The notes beneath the pieces were generated by a model. The model did no database searches. It had not been told where the DNA came from and worked only from the letters and a program-made list of their open reading frames with translations. A stretch of 64,000 nt of DNA, taken from assembly GCF_040545425.1 (NCBI RefSeq), contig NZ_JBEPLW010000007.1. One strand, given 5' to 3'. The position numbers were made by a program, and so were the translations under genes. The stretch's first letter is position 1. Every line of letters starts with the position of its first letter. Shown here in pieces: positions 34,117-44,400 of this stretch. Origin of the DNA: Bhargavaea ullalensis (GTDB taxonomy: Bacteria > Bacillota > Bacilli > Bacillales_A > Planococcaceae).

Positions 34117-37100
34117 TCAGGATGCCTTCTGGAGGCCGCCCGCCGCTCCGCTCCCGAAGACCGATTCCACCCATTCCGGATGGTCGATGAACGGATTGCG
34201 ATTGCCTTGAACACTGAAGATCTTTTCGTTGCGGTTCTGCTCGAATTCGCTCACCGGATCCTGCTCGTGCCATTTCAGCAGGGTCGACAGTTTGCCGTGA
34301 TACGGCGCGGTTCCGTTTCCGAGTTTTTCGTTCAGTTCCAGGTCGACCCGGTCGTCTTCGCCGTAGCGGGTCGCCATGTAAAACAGCATGCGGGCCACGT
34401 CGCCTTTCACTTCATCTGGCGGTTCGAAGGAGTTCGCCGTCTTGAAGCAGCCGTCGCAGCCTTTCACCGGGCTGCCGCCTTCATCGAAGTCGAGGTTGCC
34501 GCGGGAACTGTTCACCTGGACATCGGTCGGCCGGAGGTGATGGATGTCGGTGCCCGGGCCGTTGGACGTGCCGAAGTTGCCGTGGGACTTCGCCCAGACG
34601 TGCTCGCGGTTCCAGTCGCCGACGTTCCCACCGTTTCGGTCCTTCGAACGGGATTCCTGCGAATAAAGGAGAATGACGTTGTCCGGATTGGCCGGGTCTT
34701 CATCAGTCTCTTTGAGGGCATCCCAGACGTCCCCGTACGACAGGACATACTGCTCGGAGATGATGTCGTGGAGTGCGTCCTTCAGTGCATCGCCCTGAAG
34801 CCCTTCTGCATCCGCGTAGTAGCCGTCTCCTTCACCCGGCTCCTCCGGCTCTTCCGGCTGGTCGGCCGCTTCCACCGTCAAGGTGAATCGGGTTGTGACA
34901 GATGCCTTGCCGTCTCTTGCCGTCACGCCGACAATGTGGGTGCCTTCATCAAGGCTGAGCGTCAGGACCGATCCATTGACCGTCCCTTTCGTCGCCGAGT
35001 AAGTGAGCTTGTCCCCGTCCGGATCGCGGAAATGACCGGACAGGTCGACGGTGACCGTTTCCCCTGCCGTCACTTTCTGATCCGGGATCGGCGCACTCAC
35101 GACAGGTGCAAAATTGCGCTCCCCCGGAAGGCCGATGATCCGGCCTTTCGAGTCATAAAGCGTCAAGTATTCCTTGGAAGCCTTCTTTTCAAATGTGATT
35201 TTCCGGATGTTCTCCCCGCCGCGCACTTGGATCGGCTTGGCTCCTTCTATCACCAGTTCCTTCACTTCGGTGCCTTTCGCGTCGATGATGGTGCCGTCCT
35301 GCTTTGGCTTTACGTAGACGACCTGGTTCTTGAAGCCTTCGCCGTGCAGTTCCGCGTACCGGCCGTTCAGGTGGAGGCCGTCAGGGAAATGGGCATTGGC
35401 CCCCATCGTGACCGATACGCTTTGCTTGCCGATCGTTTCTTTCTTCTTGCCCGGCTTGTCGAAGACAAAGTGGTCTTCCGCCTTGATCGGTTCGAATTTC
35501 TGCCCCTTCACGAGGTCGACCTGCACCATGAGCGGGTCATGGTCGCTTGCGCGGCCGGCCATGTCGGTGAAGTCGGCGTTCACGTGCAGGATGTCGATTT
35601 CCGTGTCATCGACAAGGTTGTTCGATACGACAATATGGTCAAGCACCTGGGAGTTGCCTTGGTACACATACGTGTACCGGTCCGGCGCGTCCACGCGGTT
35701 GATCATGTTTGTCATGTGCTCGCCTTCAAACAGGCGAAGCGGTGCGGAGAACTGGTAGTCATTGTAGTCGCCGACCGAAACGATGTTCGCGTCCGGATTG
35801 TCGGCCTTCACTTCTTCCGTGAAATCTCGGACGAGCTTGGCGATTTCCAGACGTTGCTTTTCACTCTTGAGCACAGGCGGCTGGATTTTGCCGAAGATCG
35901 GCGTGTCTCCGCTCTTGGAGTTCCAGTGGTTCGCAATCACGACGACGCTCTCGCCCTGGAAGTCGAACTGGGCCGCAAGCGGCTTCCGGCTGCTTTCAAA
36001 TGCCGGGTCTTGAGGCGAAATGCGGCCGGGGTTCAGCGTCAGCTTGCCGTTTTCATAGCCGACCGCGGTTGTCGCGTCCCCGTGCGGGATTCCCTCGGTG
36101 AGCGACACGCGCTGCGGATTGTAGAGGAAACCGACGCGGATGTTCGCATTCGGCTGGCCGCCGTCTTCGTTGTTCACCGGATTGATGTTCACATATTCAT
36201 AGCGAACACCGCCGGCTTCGGCGATTGCATCGATCAGGCGCTGATATGACTGGGATGCATCCGAGTCACCGGCGTCCGGGCCGTTGTTGTCCTGGACTTC
36301 CGTCACGCCGACAATGTCCGGGTTCTGCATGTCGACCGCGAACGCGCGTGCGAGCTTGCGCGCCTTGTCATCGGATGTCGTCTTTTTATTGTTCGAGAAG
36401 TTCTCGAGGTTGTACGACGCGATCGTCAGCTTGTCCTCGTCCTTCTTGATCGTCGTCGTCTCCGGACGCGCTTCGCCCTTCACGTGGGCTTCCTGCATGT
36501 CCTCAAGAGACGCAAAAATCTTATAGTTCTGGAACGAATAGCCGACGACTCCCTCAATCGGGCCTTCGAACTTGTCGCCCGTTGCGACTTCAAAGTCACG
36601 CGCAGCCCCGTTCGGCTCCATGCGGAACTGGATGCGCTCCGGGTTCTGGTCGCCTTCCTTGTACAGGATGCCGCCGTGGATCGTCTCCGCCGGCCAGCTT
36701 TCAAGAACCGTCACGATGTCCCCGTGCTCCTGCGGACCGACCGCCCGAACGGTGCCAACCGACACGCGCATCCCTTCGAGGCTCTCCCAGAAGTCGATTG
36801 CATCGACGTCCGGATTGAACACAGTCAGGTTGTCGCTGTCGACGTGTTCCGTCGGGAGGTTGCTTTCATCGATGACGATCGGAAGCGGCAGCTCGACGCC
36901 CCGCTCGAGGATCTTGACGTCCCCTCCGCGGTCATCGCGGACATTAATCTGCGTCACCGGCAGATCCGTGTCTGCACGGTCTGCATAACCGTCGATTGCA
37001 TACTCGCTTACCTGTCCCTTCACCGAGACGAGGTCTCCGATCTGAAGAGACCAGTCGTTCCGGCCGGCGTACAGCGTTACCGCTTCCGACGTCCGCGGAT

Positions 37101-38655
37101 CATCATCCGCTTCGTCGTCCGGCGTCTGGATATGATAATAGTGGGAGCCGTTCAGCTCATAATGATACGTCACGATCCCCTCGACGCCTTCTACAACCTG
37201 CCCTTCATAAGGACTGAAGTGGTCGGCTCCCTGGATGTCATGGATTCTTAGGGCATCCGTGATCTGGTAGTCGTATGCCGTGATGTCCCCGAATTCTCCG
37301 TCCGCATTGCGGACAACTGTCTTCAGCACTGTACTTTCTTTGACGACAATCGGACCTTCATACAGGATTCCGTTTGTTTTCGGATCCGAGTTGTCCACCG
37401 TGTAAAGGATGTCGGCATCTTTCGTAGTCGTCGAAAGCGTCACTCTCTGCTCACCGACGTACGTTCCGCTCCCCGGCTCGGCGATCGCCGGCTGGAGGAC
37501 CGAAGAGTCGATGACGATATCCTCCGCCCTGCGAGGAATCACCTGGTATTCATCGTCAAACTGCTGGACGATGCCGGTGATCGACTCATACGTCATCCCT
37601 TCGGACAATCCGAGCTGCATCTGCTCGTCGCGCACGACAAAGTTGCCGGTGCCGTCCGTCGCCCCAAAATTCGCCCAGCCGCTGCCCGTGACCGAAGAAA
37701 TCAGTTCCACTCCTTCGACCGTGACCAGCCGGGATTCCAGCTCCTCGCCGATCTCACTGCCTTTTACAACAGCAGCAGAAGGTGCTTCCGAATCAGTGCG
37801 CTTCTCCACTTTCGCCCCGTCCAGCTGAAGCAGACCGCGATAATCCGCCAGCTTGCCGGTGAGCGTCACTTCCTCCCCGACCTTCAGTCCAAGGGACGTT
37901 GGACGGACCGCAATCCCCCCGGTCTCATCCTGCACGGAAATCGTGTTCTTTAAGTTCGCTGCCACAATTCCTTTGATCGTCACTGTTTCACCGACAGGAA
38001 GCGTGCGTGCTTCACCGATAGAAATCGTTTCGATCGGGGTTTCAGGTGTACCCGGTTCCCCGGAGCCGTCCATCTCATGCCAGCCGAGATTAGAGAAGTC
38101 GTCTTTCGGGAACGAATTCCACTCCGTATTCCGGTCGAACGAATCATCAATCACCGTGTCACCGGATGTGATATTCGATTTTCGCACGAGCGTCACGTCA
38201 GTCCCGAAATTCTCTCGTGCCCCGACTTGTCCGAACGAATCCACCACTTCCCCATTTTTGCGGAGGACGAGCGCATCATCGCCGTTGAAGTTGATCGCCG
38301 ACTGATTCAGCACATCCGCTTTTTCTGCCAGTTCCGCAACCGACTGATTATGCGCAAGCACATACGTTTCTCCAGTTTTCAAAGTTCCGGACAGCTGCTG
38401 TTTGCCGGTCGGCGTCTTGGAACCGTTTGCATACAGCTCCAGCGTATAGGCGCCGAGATCCACGTCCTTCCCCGTCCCGTTGTACAGCTCGACGGCCTTG
38501 TTAAAGCTGCTGCCCTCGACATATTCTGAAATCAGCAGGTCTGAGGCAGCAGACACCGCTTGCACAGGAGCCGGTATGGCAGGCAGGAACAGACTGATGG
38601 CCAGCCCGGCAGACAGCAGACCGTTCAACGGCCTTCGCCACTTCATAGAGTTCAT
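34117..38655 (-). CDS. Secreted double nuclease: EEP nuclease fused to endonuclease I
   Basis: A 1512-residue exoenzyme. After the signal peptide (about 34 residues) come a lamin-tail domain (about 38-150), an OB-fold (about 205-300), a second beta domain, a chitobiase-C-like segment (VTLSTTTKDADILYTVDNSD) and another OB-like region. The endonuclease/exonuclease/phosphatase domain (about 735-1090) has IASYNLENFSNN, GVTEVQDNNG, IANHWNSKSGD, GDYNDY and ASDHDPL. An Ig/cadherin-like domain then leads to an endonuclease I domain (about 1285-1500) with NREHVWAKSHG and DIHHLRPTD. Both active sites look intact. No wall anchor is visible. It would degrade extracellular DNA or RNA for food. Start ATG 38655 has GGAGAG. 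Confidence 0.92.
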   Translation of the reverse strand: MNSMKWRRPLNGLLSAGLAISLFLPAIPAPVQAVSAASDLLISEYVEGSSFNKAVELYNGTGKDVDLGAYTLELYANGSKTPTGKQQLSGTLKTGETYVLAHNQSVAELAEKADVLNQSAINFNGDDALVLRKNGEVVDSFGQVGARENFGTDVTLVRKSNITSGDTVIDDSFDRNTEWNSFPKDDFSNLGWHEMDGSGEPGTPETPIETISIGEARTLPVGETVTIKGIVAANLKNTISVQDETGGIAVRPTSLGLKVGEEVTLTGKLADYRGLLQLDGAKVEKRTDSEAPSAAVVKGSEIGEELESRLVTVEGVELISSVTGSGWANFGATDGTGNFVVRDEQMQLGLSEGMTYESITGIVQQFDDEYQVIPRRAEDIVIDSSVLQPAIAEPGSGTYVGEQRVTLSTTTKDADILYTVDNSDPKTNGILYEGPIVVKESTVLKTVVRNADGEFGDITAYDYQITDALRIHDIQGADHFSPYEGQVVEGVEGIVTYHYELNGSHYYHIQTPDDEADDDPRTSEAVTLYAGRNDWSLQIGDLVSVKGQVSEYAIDGYADRADTDLPVTQINVRDDRGGDVKILERGVELPLPIVIDESNLPTEHVDSDNLTVFNPDVDAIDFWESLEGMRVSVGTVRAVGPQEHGDIVTVLESWPAETIHGGILYKEGDQNPERIQFRMEPNGAARDFEVATGDKFEGPIEGVVGYSFQNYKIFASLEDMQEAHVKGEARPETTTIKKDEDKLTIASYNLENFSNNKKTTSDDKARKLARAFAVDMQNPDIVGVTEVQDNNGPDAGDSDASQSYQRLIDAIAEAGGVRYEYVNINPVNNEDGGQPNANIRVGFLYNPQRVSLTEGIPHGDATTAVGYENGKLTLNPGRISPQDPAFESSRKPLAAQFDFQGESVVVIANHWNSKSGDTPIFGKIQPPVLKSEKQRLEIAKLVRDFTEEVKADNPDANIVSVGDYNDYQFSAPLRLFEGEHMTNMINRVDAPDRYTYVYQGNSQVLDHIVVSNNLVDDTEIDILHVNADFTDMAGRASDHDPLMVQVDLVKGQKFEPIKAEDHFVFDKPGKKKETIGKQSVSVTMGANAHFPDGLHLNGRYAELHGEGFKNQVVYVKPKQDGTIIDAKGTEVKELVIEGAKPIQVRGGENIRKITFEKKASKEYLTLYDSKGRIIGLPGERNFAPVVSAPIPDQKVTAGETVTVDLSGHFRDPDGDKLTYSATKGTVNGSVLTLSLDEGTHIVGVTARDGKASVTTRFTLTVEAADQPEEPEEPGEGDGYYADAEGLQGDALKDALHDIISEQYVLSYGDVWDALKETDEDPANPDNVILLYSQESRSKDRNGGNVGDWNREHVWAKSHGNFGTSNGPGTDIHHLRPTDVQVNSSRGNLDFDEGGSPVKGCDGCFKTANSFEPPDEVKGDVARMLFYMATRYGEDDRVDLELNEKLGNGTAPYHGKLSTLLKWHEQDPVSEFEQNRNEKIFSVQGNRNPFIDHPEWVESVFGSGAAGGLQKAS

Positions 38656-38783
38656 TCATCTACTCTCCTTTTAATATAGTTTTCTAAAAATAGACTGGTA
38701 CTTCTCTATCATGAGGCGAAAGACGGATAAAAACAATAGATTTCGGACACTATGGAATAAACGGTTCTTTGGTCACAGATAGA

Positions 38784-38813
38784 CAGAAAAAAGACCAGGA
38801 GCGGAAACGCTCC
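38784..38813 (-). terminator. Terminator of the second S-layer protein gene
   Basis: AGGAGCG and CGCTCCT form a stem with a 4-base loop. On the minus strand it is followed by GGTC and six T. Confidence 0.8.
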
Positions 38814-38839
38814 TAGCACAAAACTTTTGTTTGATGGAA

Positions 38840-41137
38840 TTAGCTTGCTGGGGTGGTATCCTCATTTTTAAGATCAACGGTCACTGTCTGGCTGCCAAGA
38901 ACATTCGTACCGTTCATAACACGGATAGCAAATGTTCCTTCATCCCCATCTTTGAGGCCCGTTAATTCAATGTCACCTTCGGCATTCTCTACGAACTTAA
39001 GATCTGCCAATCCTGAGTCTGCAGAAACAGCTTCAACGGTTCCCAGAATGAGATCGCCTTCTGTATATCCGGCAGCCTCAGTACCATCTACATCCACATA
39101 TATAGTTGGCTTTTCATTGATCATGGCGACCGATACATCCGCATCGGAAGAAAGAATGACACCTTCTGTACTGAGAAGATCAGAAAGCATAACAGGTGTT
39201 TTCGTGATTATGTCTGTCTTAAAGTTGACCGACTGGATGGATGGCGTCGTATCTTCAACTGTCACAGCAAAGTTTTCACGAGGCACATCACCTTGATAAA
39301 TGGTAATTGTAGCTTTACCCGCTTTTTTAGCGGTCACCACAATGTCATTTCCTTGGTAGCTTACTTCAACATTGTCATTGTTGGATTTCGCCTGGTATTT
39401 ACCGTTTTGCCCAACTTCTTGAGACTGACCAATGTAGAGGCCGTCCTTATTGTATTCATTGAACGCAAGTGTCAGGCTCTGGTCTTTTTGAACGGGGCTC
39501 AGATCCAGGTTGGCATCTGATTGTCCGTCAGCCAGTTCAAGCTTACGGCTTGCCACATCGCGGTCTGTCCCGACCGTTAACGGAATGCTGAGGAGATTCT
39601 TGTCGGTTGCTTTAATTTGAATCGTCCCGGAACCAGCATTGTTTTTAGCCGTAACCGTCGCCACGTAGCTTCCCTTTTCTTTTCCTTCTTCAACGGAAAC
39701 ACTGCCGATCACTTGACCGTCTGAATTTTTGATCTCGGTGTCATTTTGAGTGAAGCCTGCGAAAGGCATCCCGTATTGGTCAGTGACGTCAAAATTAAAA
39801 CTGCGCGTCTGCCCGGCGATGAGACCAAGATTCTTGATTTCAGCAGCAGCATTCCCAGCGGCTCTTGCTTCCGCAGATACAGTGATTGGCACATCTAACG
39901 TGGCACCGGAATCTTTGTGAGTTACTGTGATAGTCGCTTTTCCTGCTTTCACAGGTTGAACCGTACCATCCTTCCCGACAAGAACAACGCCATTATCAGA
40001 AGAGGAATAAGTCAAGCCTTCAGTCACAGTTAGCTCTTCACCTGATTTGGATTTCCCTTTGATATTGGTGATTTTCGCACTCTCGTTGGAAACAAGCGTA
40101 TTGTTGGCAACTTTGTTTTGTTCCATCAGCAATTCATATTGATCAAGCGAAGCAACGGTTGTCTTGAAATCTTGCAAAGTAAGGGTTGCATCCGCCGAAG
40201 TGAAGGTTTGATCGCCTTTTGTGATTTTCACCTGATACACAATCTTGTTTGGCGCAGTTTCGAGTTTTTCCTGATCCAGTTCTCCGGTTTCTTTATCCTT
40301 AAAGATTCCAGGGGACGTGGAAAGAAATTCAATTTCATACCCTGCCTCTTTCAGTTGCTCAGGGGACATCTTTTTACCGCCGTTCACCGTAAAAGCAGCG
40401 AACTGGGCTTGTTCGGCTGTCCGGTCAACTGCACTGTCCGAACCCTCGACAGAAGTCACTTCAACCGTTTCATCTACGGTCGCATCATAAGAACGAACGA
40501 GGAATGTCGCAAATTGCGCACGGCTTGTCGAAGAAAGCGGACGGTATGGGTTTTGGTCAGTGATGCCGTTCTCATACAAAATCTCAATCGACTTGGCATA
40601 CGCTGAGTCACCCGCATCTTTGATGACCGTATCACCCTCTTTGTCTTCAAAACCAAATGCCCGTACAAGCACTTCTGCCATTTGGTCGCGCTTAATCAGT
40701 CGAGTGGCCATCAGATTATTATTCGATCCCTCGAAAATTTTAGCTTCCTTGACGATTTTCGAATAGACAACGAGTTCCGGGTCACGTGAGTTGTCGGGAA
40801 CATCGGTGAAATTCTCAACTGCATTAATGTTTTTTGATTTCACATACTCATCACGTGTCATGCCACTTTGTGCTACAACAAACTTCCCTAAAGCCTTTGT
40901 CACATCTCCGCGGTTCAACAGCTTATTAGGCTTAAATGATTTATCGTCGTAACCGGTCATAATGCCAAGTTCATTTGCACGTACGATGTTATCAAAGTGG
41001 GAACTCGTCTTCGGCACATCTGTAAACGGTGAATCCGAGTTATCTGCAGGCGCTGCCGCCACCGGAACAACCGCCGAGGCCACCATTGCCGTTGTTGCTG
41101 TTGCTACTGCTAATTTGTTGTGCCTGTTTGTTTTCAA
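38840..41137 (-). CDS. S-layer-type protein with SLH repeats and Ig-like domains
   Basis: A 765-residue secreted protein. A signal peptide (about 29 residues) is followed by three SLH repeats of the divergent type (about 36-230; LNRGDVTKALGK, IKRDQMAEVL, TSRAQFATF). The rest is beta-sandwich material including a Big_2-like domain (about 350-425), with no enzyme motif. The start is TTG 41137 with AGGAGG 8 bases upstream, weaker than the ATG of the neighbouring paralogue. It ends 300 bases downstream of that paralogue. The composition is AT-richer than flanking genes. A minor or alternative S-layer protein is the best reading. Confidence 0.88.
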   Translation of the reverse strand: MKTNRHNKLAVATATTAMVASAVVPVAAAPADNSDSPFTDVPKTSSHFDNIVRANELGIMTGYDDKSFKPNKLLNRGDVTKALGKFVVAQSGMTRDEYVKSKNINAVENFTDVPDNSRDPELVVYSKIVKEAKIFEGSNNNLMATRLIKRDQMAEVLVRAFGFEDKEGDTVIKDAGDSAYAKSIEILYENGITDQNPYRPLSSTSRAQFATFLVRSYDATVDETVEVTSVEGSDSAVDRTAEQAQFAAFTVNGGKKMSPEQLKEAGYEIEFLSTSPGIFKDKETGELDQEKLETAPNKIVYQVKITKGDQTFTSADATLTLQDFKTTVASLDQYELLMEQNKVANNTLVSNESAKITNIKGKSKSGEELTVTEGLTYSSSDNGVVLVGKDGTVQPVKAGKATITVTHKDSGATLDVPITVSAEARAAGNAAAEIKNLGLIAGQTRSFNFDVTDQYGMPFAGFTQNDTEIKNSDGQVIGSVSVEEGKEKGSYVATVTAKNNAGSGTIQIKATDKNLLSIPLTVGTDRDVASRKLELADGQSDANLDLSPVQKDQSLTLAFNEYNKDGLYIGQSQEVGQNGKYQAKSNNDNVEVSYQGNDIVVTAKKAGKATITIYQGDVPRENFAVTVEDTTPSIQSVNFKTDIITKTPVMLSDLLSTEGVILSSDADVSVAMINEKPTIYVDVDGTEAAGYTEGDLILGTVEAVSADSGLADLKFVENAEGDIELTGLKDGDEGTFAIRVMNGTNVLGSQTVTVDLKNEDTTPAS

Positions 41138-41444
41138 GAAATGACCTCCTGAATCTTATGATAGAAAGGGTAATGGTAATCCCTTCAACTTTGTTTACCA
41201 CAGATATACTGAGTAAAACATTAGTGTGAAGGTTTCTATGTCAAGGAATTATTTCTACTGAAGATATTTAACGTAAGTCAATTTAGTTTCCCTTCTTAGT
41301 GATTTTGAATTAATAATTGTCAAGCATTTCATCGCTAACGCCATTTGAGTATATGAAAGGATGATTCTCTTTTCAAAAAAAGTGCGCAGAGTCATTAAAA
41401 AGAGGGATGAAGAGTAAACTCACTCTTCATCCCTTCAGTTTCAA
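41138..41444. other. Intergenic region between the two S-layer-type genes
   Basis: 307 bases without a gene. It contains the S-layer terminator (41397-41434), a minus-strand TTGACA (41239-41244) without an ideal -10 partner, and a small leader hairpin (GGGTAATGGTAATCCC area, 41165-41184) just before the TTG start. Confidence 0.6.
41397..41434 (-). terminator. Strong terminator of the major S-layer gene
   Basis: On the minus strand AGGGATGAAGAGT pairs with its full complement over a 6-base loop and is followed by a T run. The 13-bp stem is one of the longest perfect ones here. Confidence 0.92.
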
Positions 41445-44400
41445 TTATTGTGGTTGAACCATGGACTTCTGAATCCCTTGGATAGTTTGAGCAGAAGATT
41501 TGTTCCCTACTTCATCACGGACATACGTTGTTGTTCCTGGACGGTAATCTACCGTAGCACCGTATAGATCGTTGACAATGCTACCTGCAAACGGCTTTTC
41601 AAAACGGAGAACAAGCATGTTATGAGGCGTTTGATTAATAGGCTGTGCAGTTTCGCCCACAGAAGAATTAGCTACTGTGCCTCCTGTACGGAACAACGGA
41701 GCTACATCTCCTTCTGTAAATACGCCTTCGCTGTAAGTCAGAAGTACATCCGTATTATTACCCCACGCCTGAGCACTAAGAATAATAGGTGCTGCGTTGT
41801 CTTCAACATCATCAGCTACAACACCTGTACCACCAATTGCGACTTGGGATTCTTTTGCCACCAACGCATTTTGATCGAAAGATACAATATTATCAATTGC
41901 ACTTGTTACGAATTTAATATCGTTCTGTGCTGGTGTAATGGTCAGTGTATTTCCGCTGACAGTCGCTTTAAGATCGCGGCTTCCTTTAAGATTCGTCTGA
42001 GCAGAATAGAAACCATTCCGATCAGCAACAAATCCTTGGACACTAATCTTGCTAAGATCAATTGTCGGATCAAGATCTTCTGCAAATTCTACAGTAATTT
42101 TCTCGGCAGAGTCGAGTGTGACGCCATCAACCATCGGAGCTGAAACCGATACTCCAGTTGCTGTAGCGGTAAGTGCAGATTGGTTAGTCAGTTTTGGCGT
42201 TGTTCCAAACGCATCAACTGCTACTGCCCCAGGAAGAGCAATGATAGTGTAGTTCGATCCTTTTGTAGGAACGAAATCGAAATCAGTTGAGCCTGCAGCA
42301 AACTTATTGTTAACCCCTTCGATAACAACTGTTTTTCCAGTTGCATCACTACCTACATATTTCACATTGAAGGTAGCACCAGCTTTTGGTTGATATGTTG
42401 TAGCACCTTCACGAATTCTGAGCGTACCATCCGCAAGGGCCTTTTGAAGGCTTTCCAGTGTTGGACGCTGATCAAATGTCAGAACAAGATCAGCAGACTC
42501 ACGGTCTTTTGCATCAACTTGAAGACTAGCAGTCATTGATTTAACTTGGACATTGTCTTGTGCTGTAGCTTTGACCCCAGTCGTTGCCTGGTTTGTAGCG
42601 TTAGGGAAAACAGCGTTTTTAACAAGGTTGGCAGGAATGCCCACGTTGTATGTCAAAGCTTGATCGAGATTAGCTTCTGGAAGAGTCAGTGTAACCTCGT
42701 TTGCTTCCACTGCTTGGTCTGCTGTCATTTTAGCAGTTTCTACAGTTTTGCCAGTCGAAGTTGTAACGGTAACAAGGCTTGCAAGATCATCGAGATTCTG
42801 TTTAGAAACATCTTTATCAAATACAAGAACAATATTCTTAGTTCCTGTTACACGAGCCATTGTCGCCTTAGGAGTTGCTTCAGCAACAGTTGGGGTAGTT
42901 ACAGTCGCAACTTTTGTATCCTTATTGAGATACTTTCCGGAAGCTGTTGGAACGTTTGTCTTCACTCGGATTTGATATGTTTGACCAGCAAGGAGCTTCT
43001 TAGTCGCATCAGGGCTTAGTGTAAAGACCGCGCGGTTTTTAGTAATTGCATTTGTCCATTCCGAAGCAACTGCACTGTTGCCATTTGTATACTGATCAAG
43101 TGTTCCCAAAAGTTGACCTGCATTGTCGTAAACCTCGAAGTTTGTTGCTGCCAGAGCAGCATCAGTCATTTTTTCTGAAAATTCGATGTATACTTTATCA
43201 GAAACTGCACTCACGCTGTAATCAGGTGTAGTCGATGCTTCGCGAAGAATTACTGGACCGAATGTATGAAGTTCTTTTGCAACGCTCATATTCGAACCAT
43301 CAAGGAGGGAAACATAGTACCGCTCGCCCGGCTCGAAATCACGTTTCATTACAACTTCAGCAGTCTTTCCGTCAGCAGAAAAGTTAACTTGTGCAGATTG
43401 AACTGCATTTGTGCTTCTCACTGTATCGCCGAATTTGTAGGTAGCAAAGTAGCCGCCATTTTGTTCAGCTTCACGAATAAAGTCTTTATCAAGCGCTTTG
43501 CTGAAAGTCACTTCAACTGTGTTGGGATTAATAGCCTTAACGTCAGAAATACCGCTGTCAACAGATGCTTGTTGAACAATTACATTAACTGTAGCATCAA
43601 TGTCTGTTCCTGCTACGTCACCTGTCAACTTGTAAGTCCCAACTTTTGTGTTATCAAGGTTTTTAGTATCCCATTTTACAAGAGCTGTAGACTTTTTGCC
43701 ATTTTCAAGCGTAACGCCAACACGTGTTGGAAGGTTTGGAGTTTCGCCAACTTTGATTGTAATATCGTTGACTGCATCCACAGACGCGATTGGAGAAAGC
43801 GGCAGGGATGGATCCATACCCATTGATACTTTGTATGCACGGACGAGGAACGATGCAAATTGTGCACGGCTTGTCTTGTTGAATGGCTTGTAAGGATTGG
43901 CGTCAGATACACCGTTTTCGAGAAGGATTGCGATCTCTTTCTCGTAAGCGGAACCTTTGCCATCGATTACTTTGGTGTCGCCTGCTTTTTCTTTCAGGTC
44001 AAATGCACGAACGAGAACAACTGCGATTTGGTCGCGGTTCATTTCTTTTGTAGCCATGAGGTTGTTGTTCGAACCTTCGAAAATGCCAGCTTCTTTTACA
44101 ATCTTTGAGTATGTTACAAGTTCTTTGTCACGAGCATCGTTTGGAACGTCAGTGAAGTTTGGAACATCTGCGATTTTGTTGTCTTTCACATACTCAGAAA
44201 GAGTCTTTCCGCTTGTAGCTACAACGTATTTCCCAAGCATTTTCGTAACATCGCCACGATTGAGGATTTTGTTCGGCTTGAATGTGCCGTCGTCATAACC
44301 GGAGAGGAATCCGAGTTCGCGAGCTTCTTGTACGTTGACAAAGTGGGAGCTCGATGGCCCGATGTCAGTGAACGAGGAGTTAGCTTCTGCTGCTACGTCC

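Noticed and set aside
34180..36249. 689-codon plus-strand open frame opposite the nuclease gene
   Set aside because: It is antisense to the EEP and endonuclease I domains, with no ribosome site and no domain.
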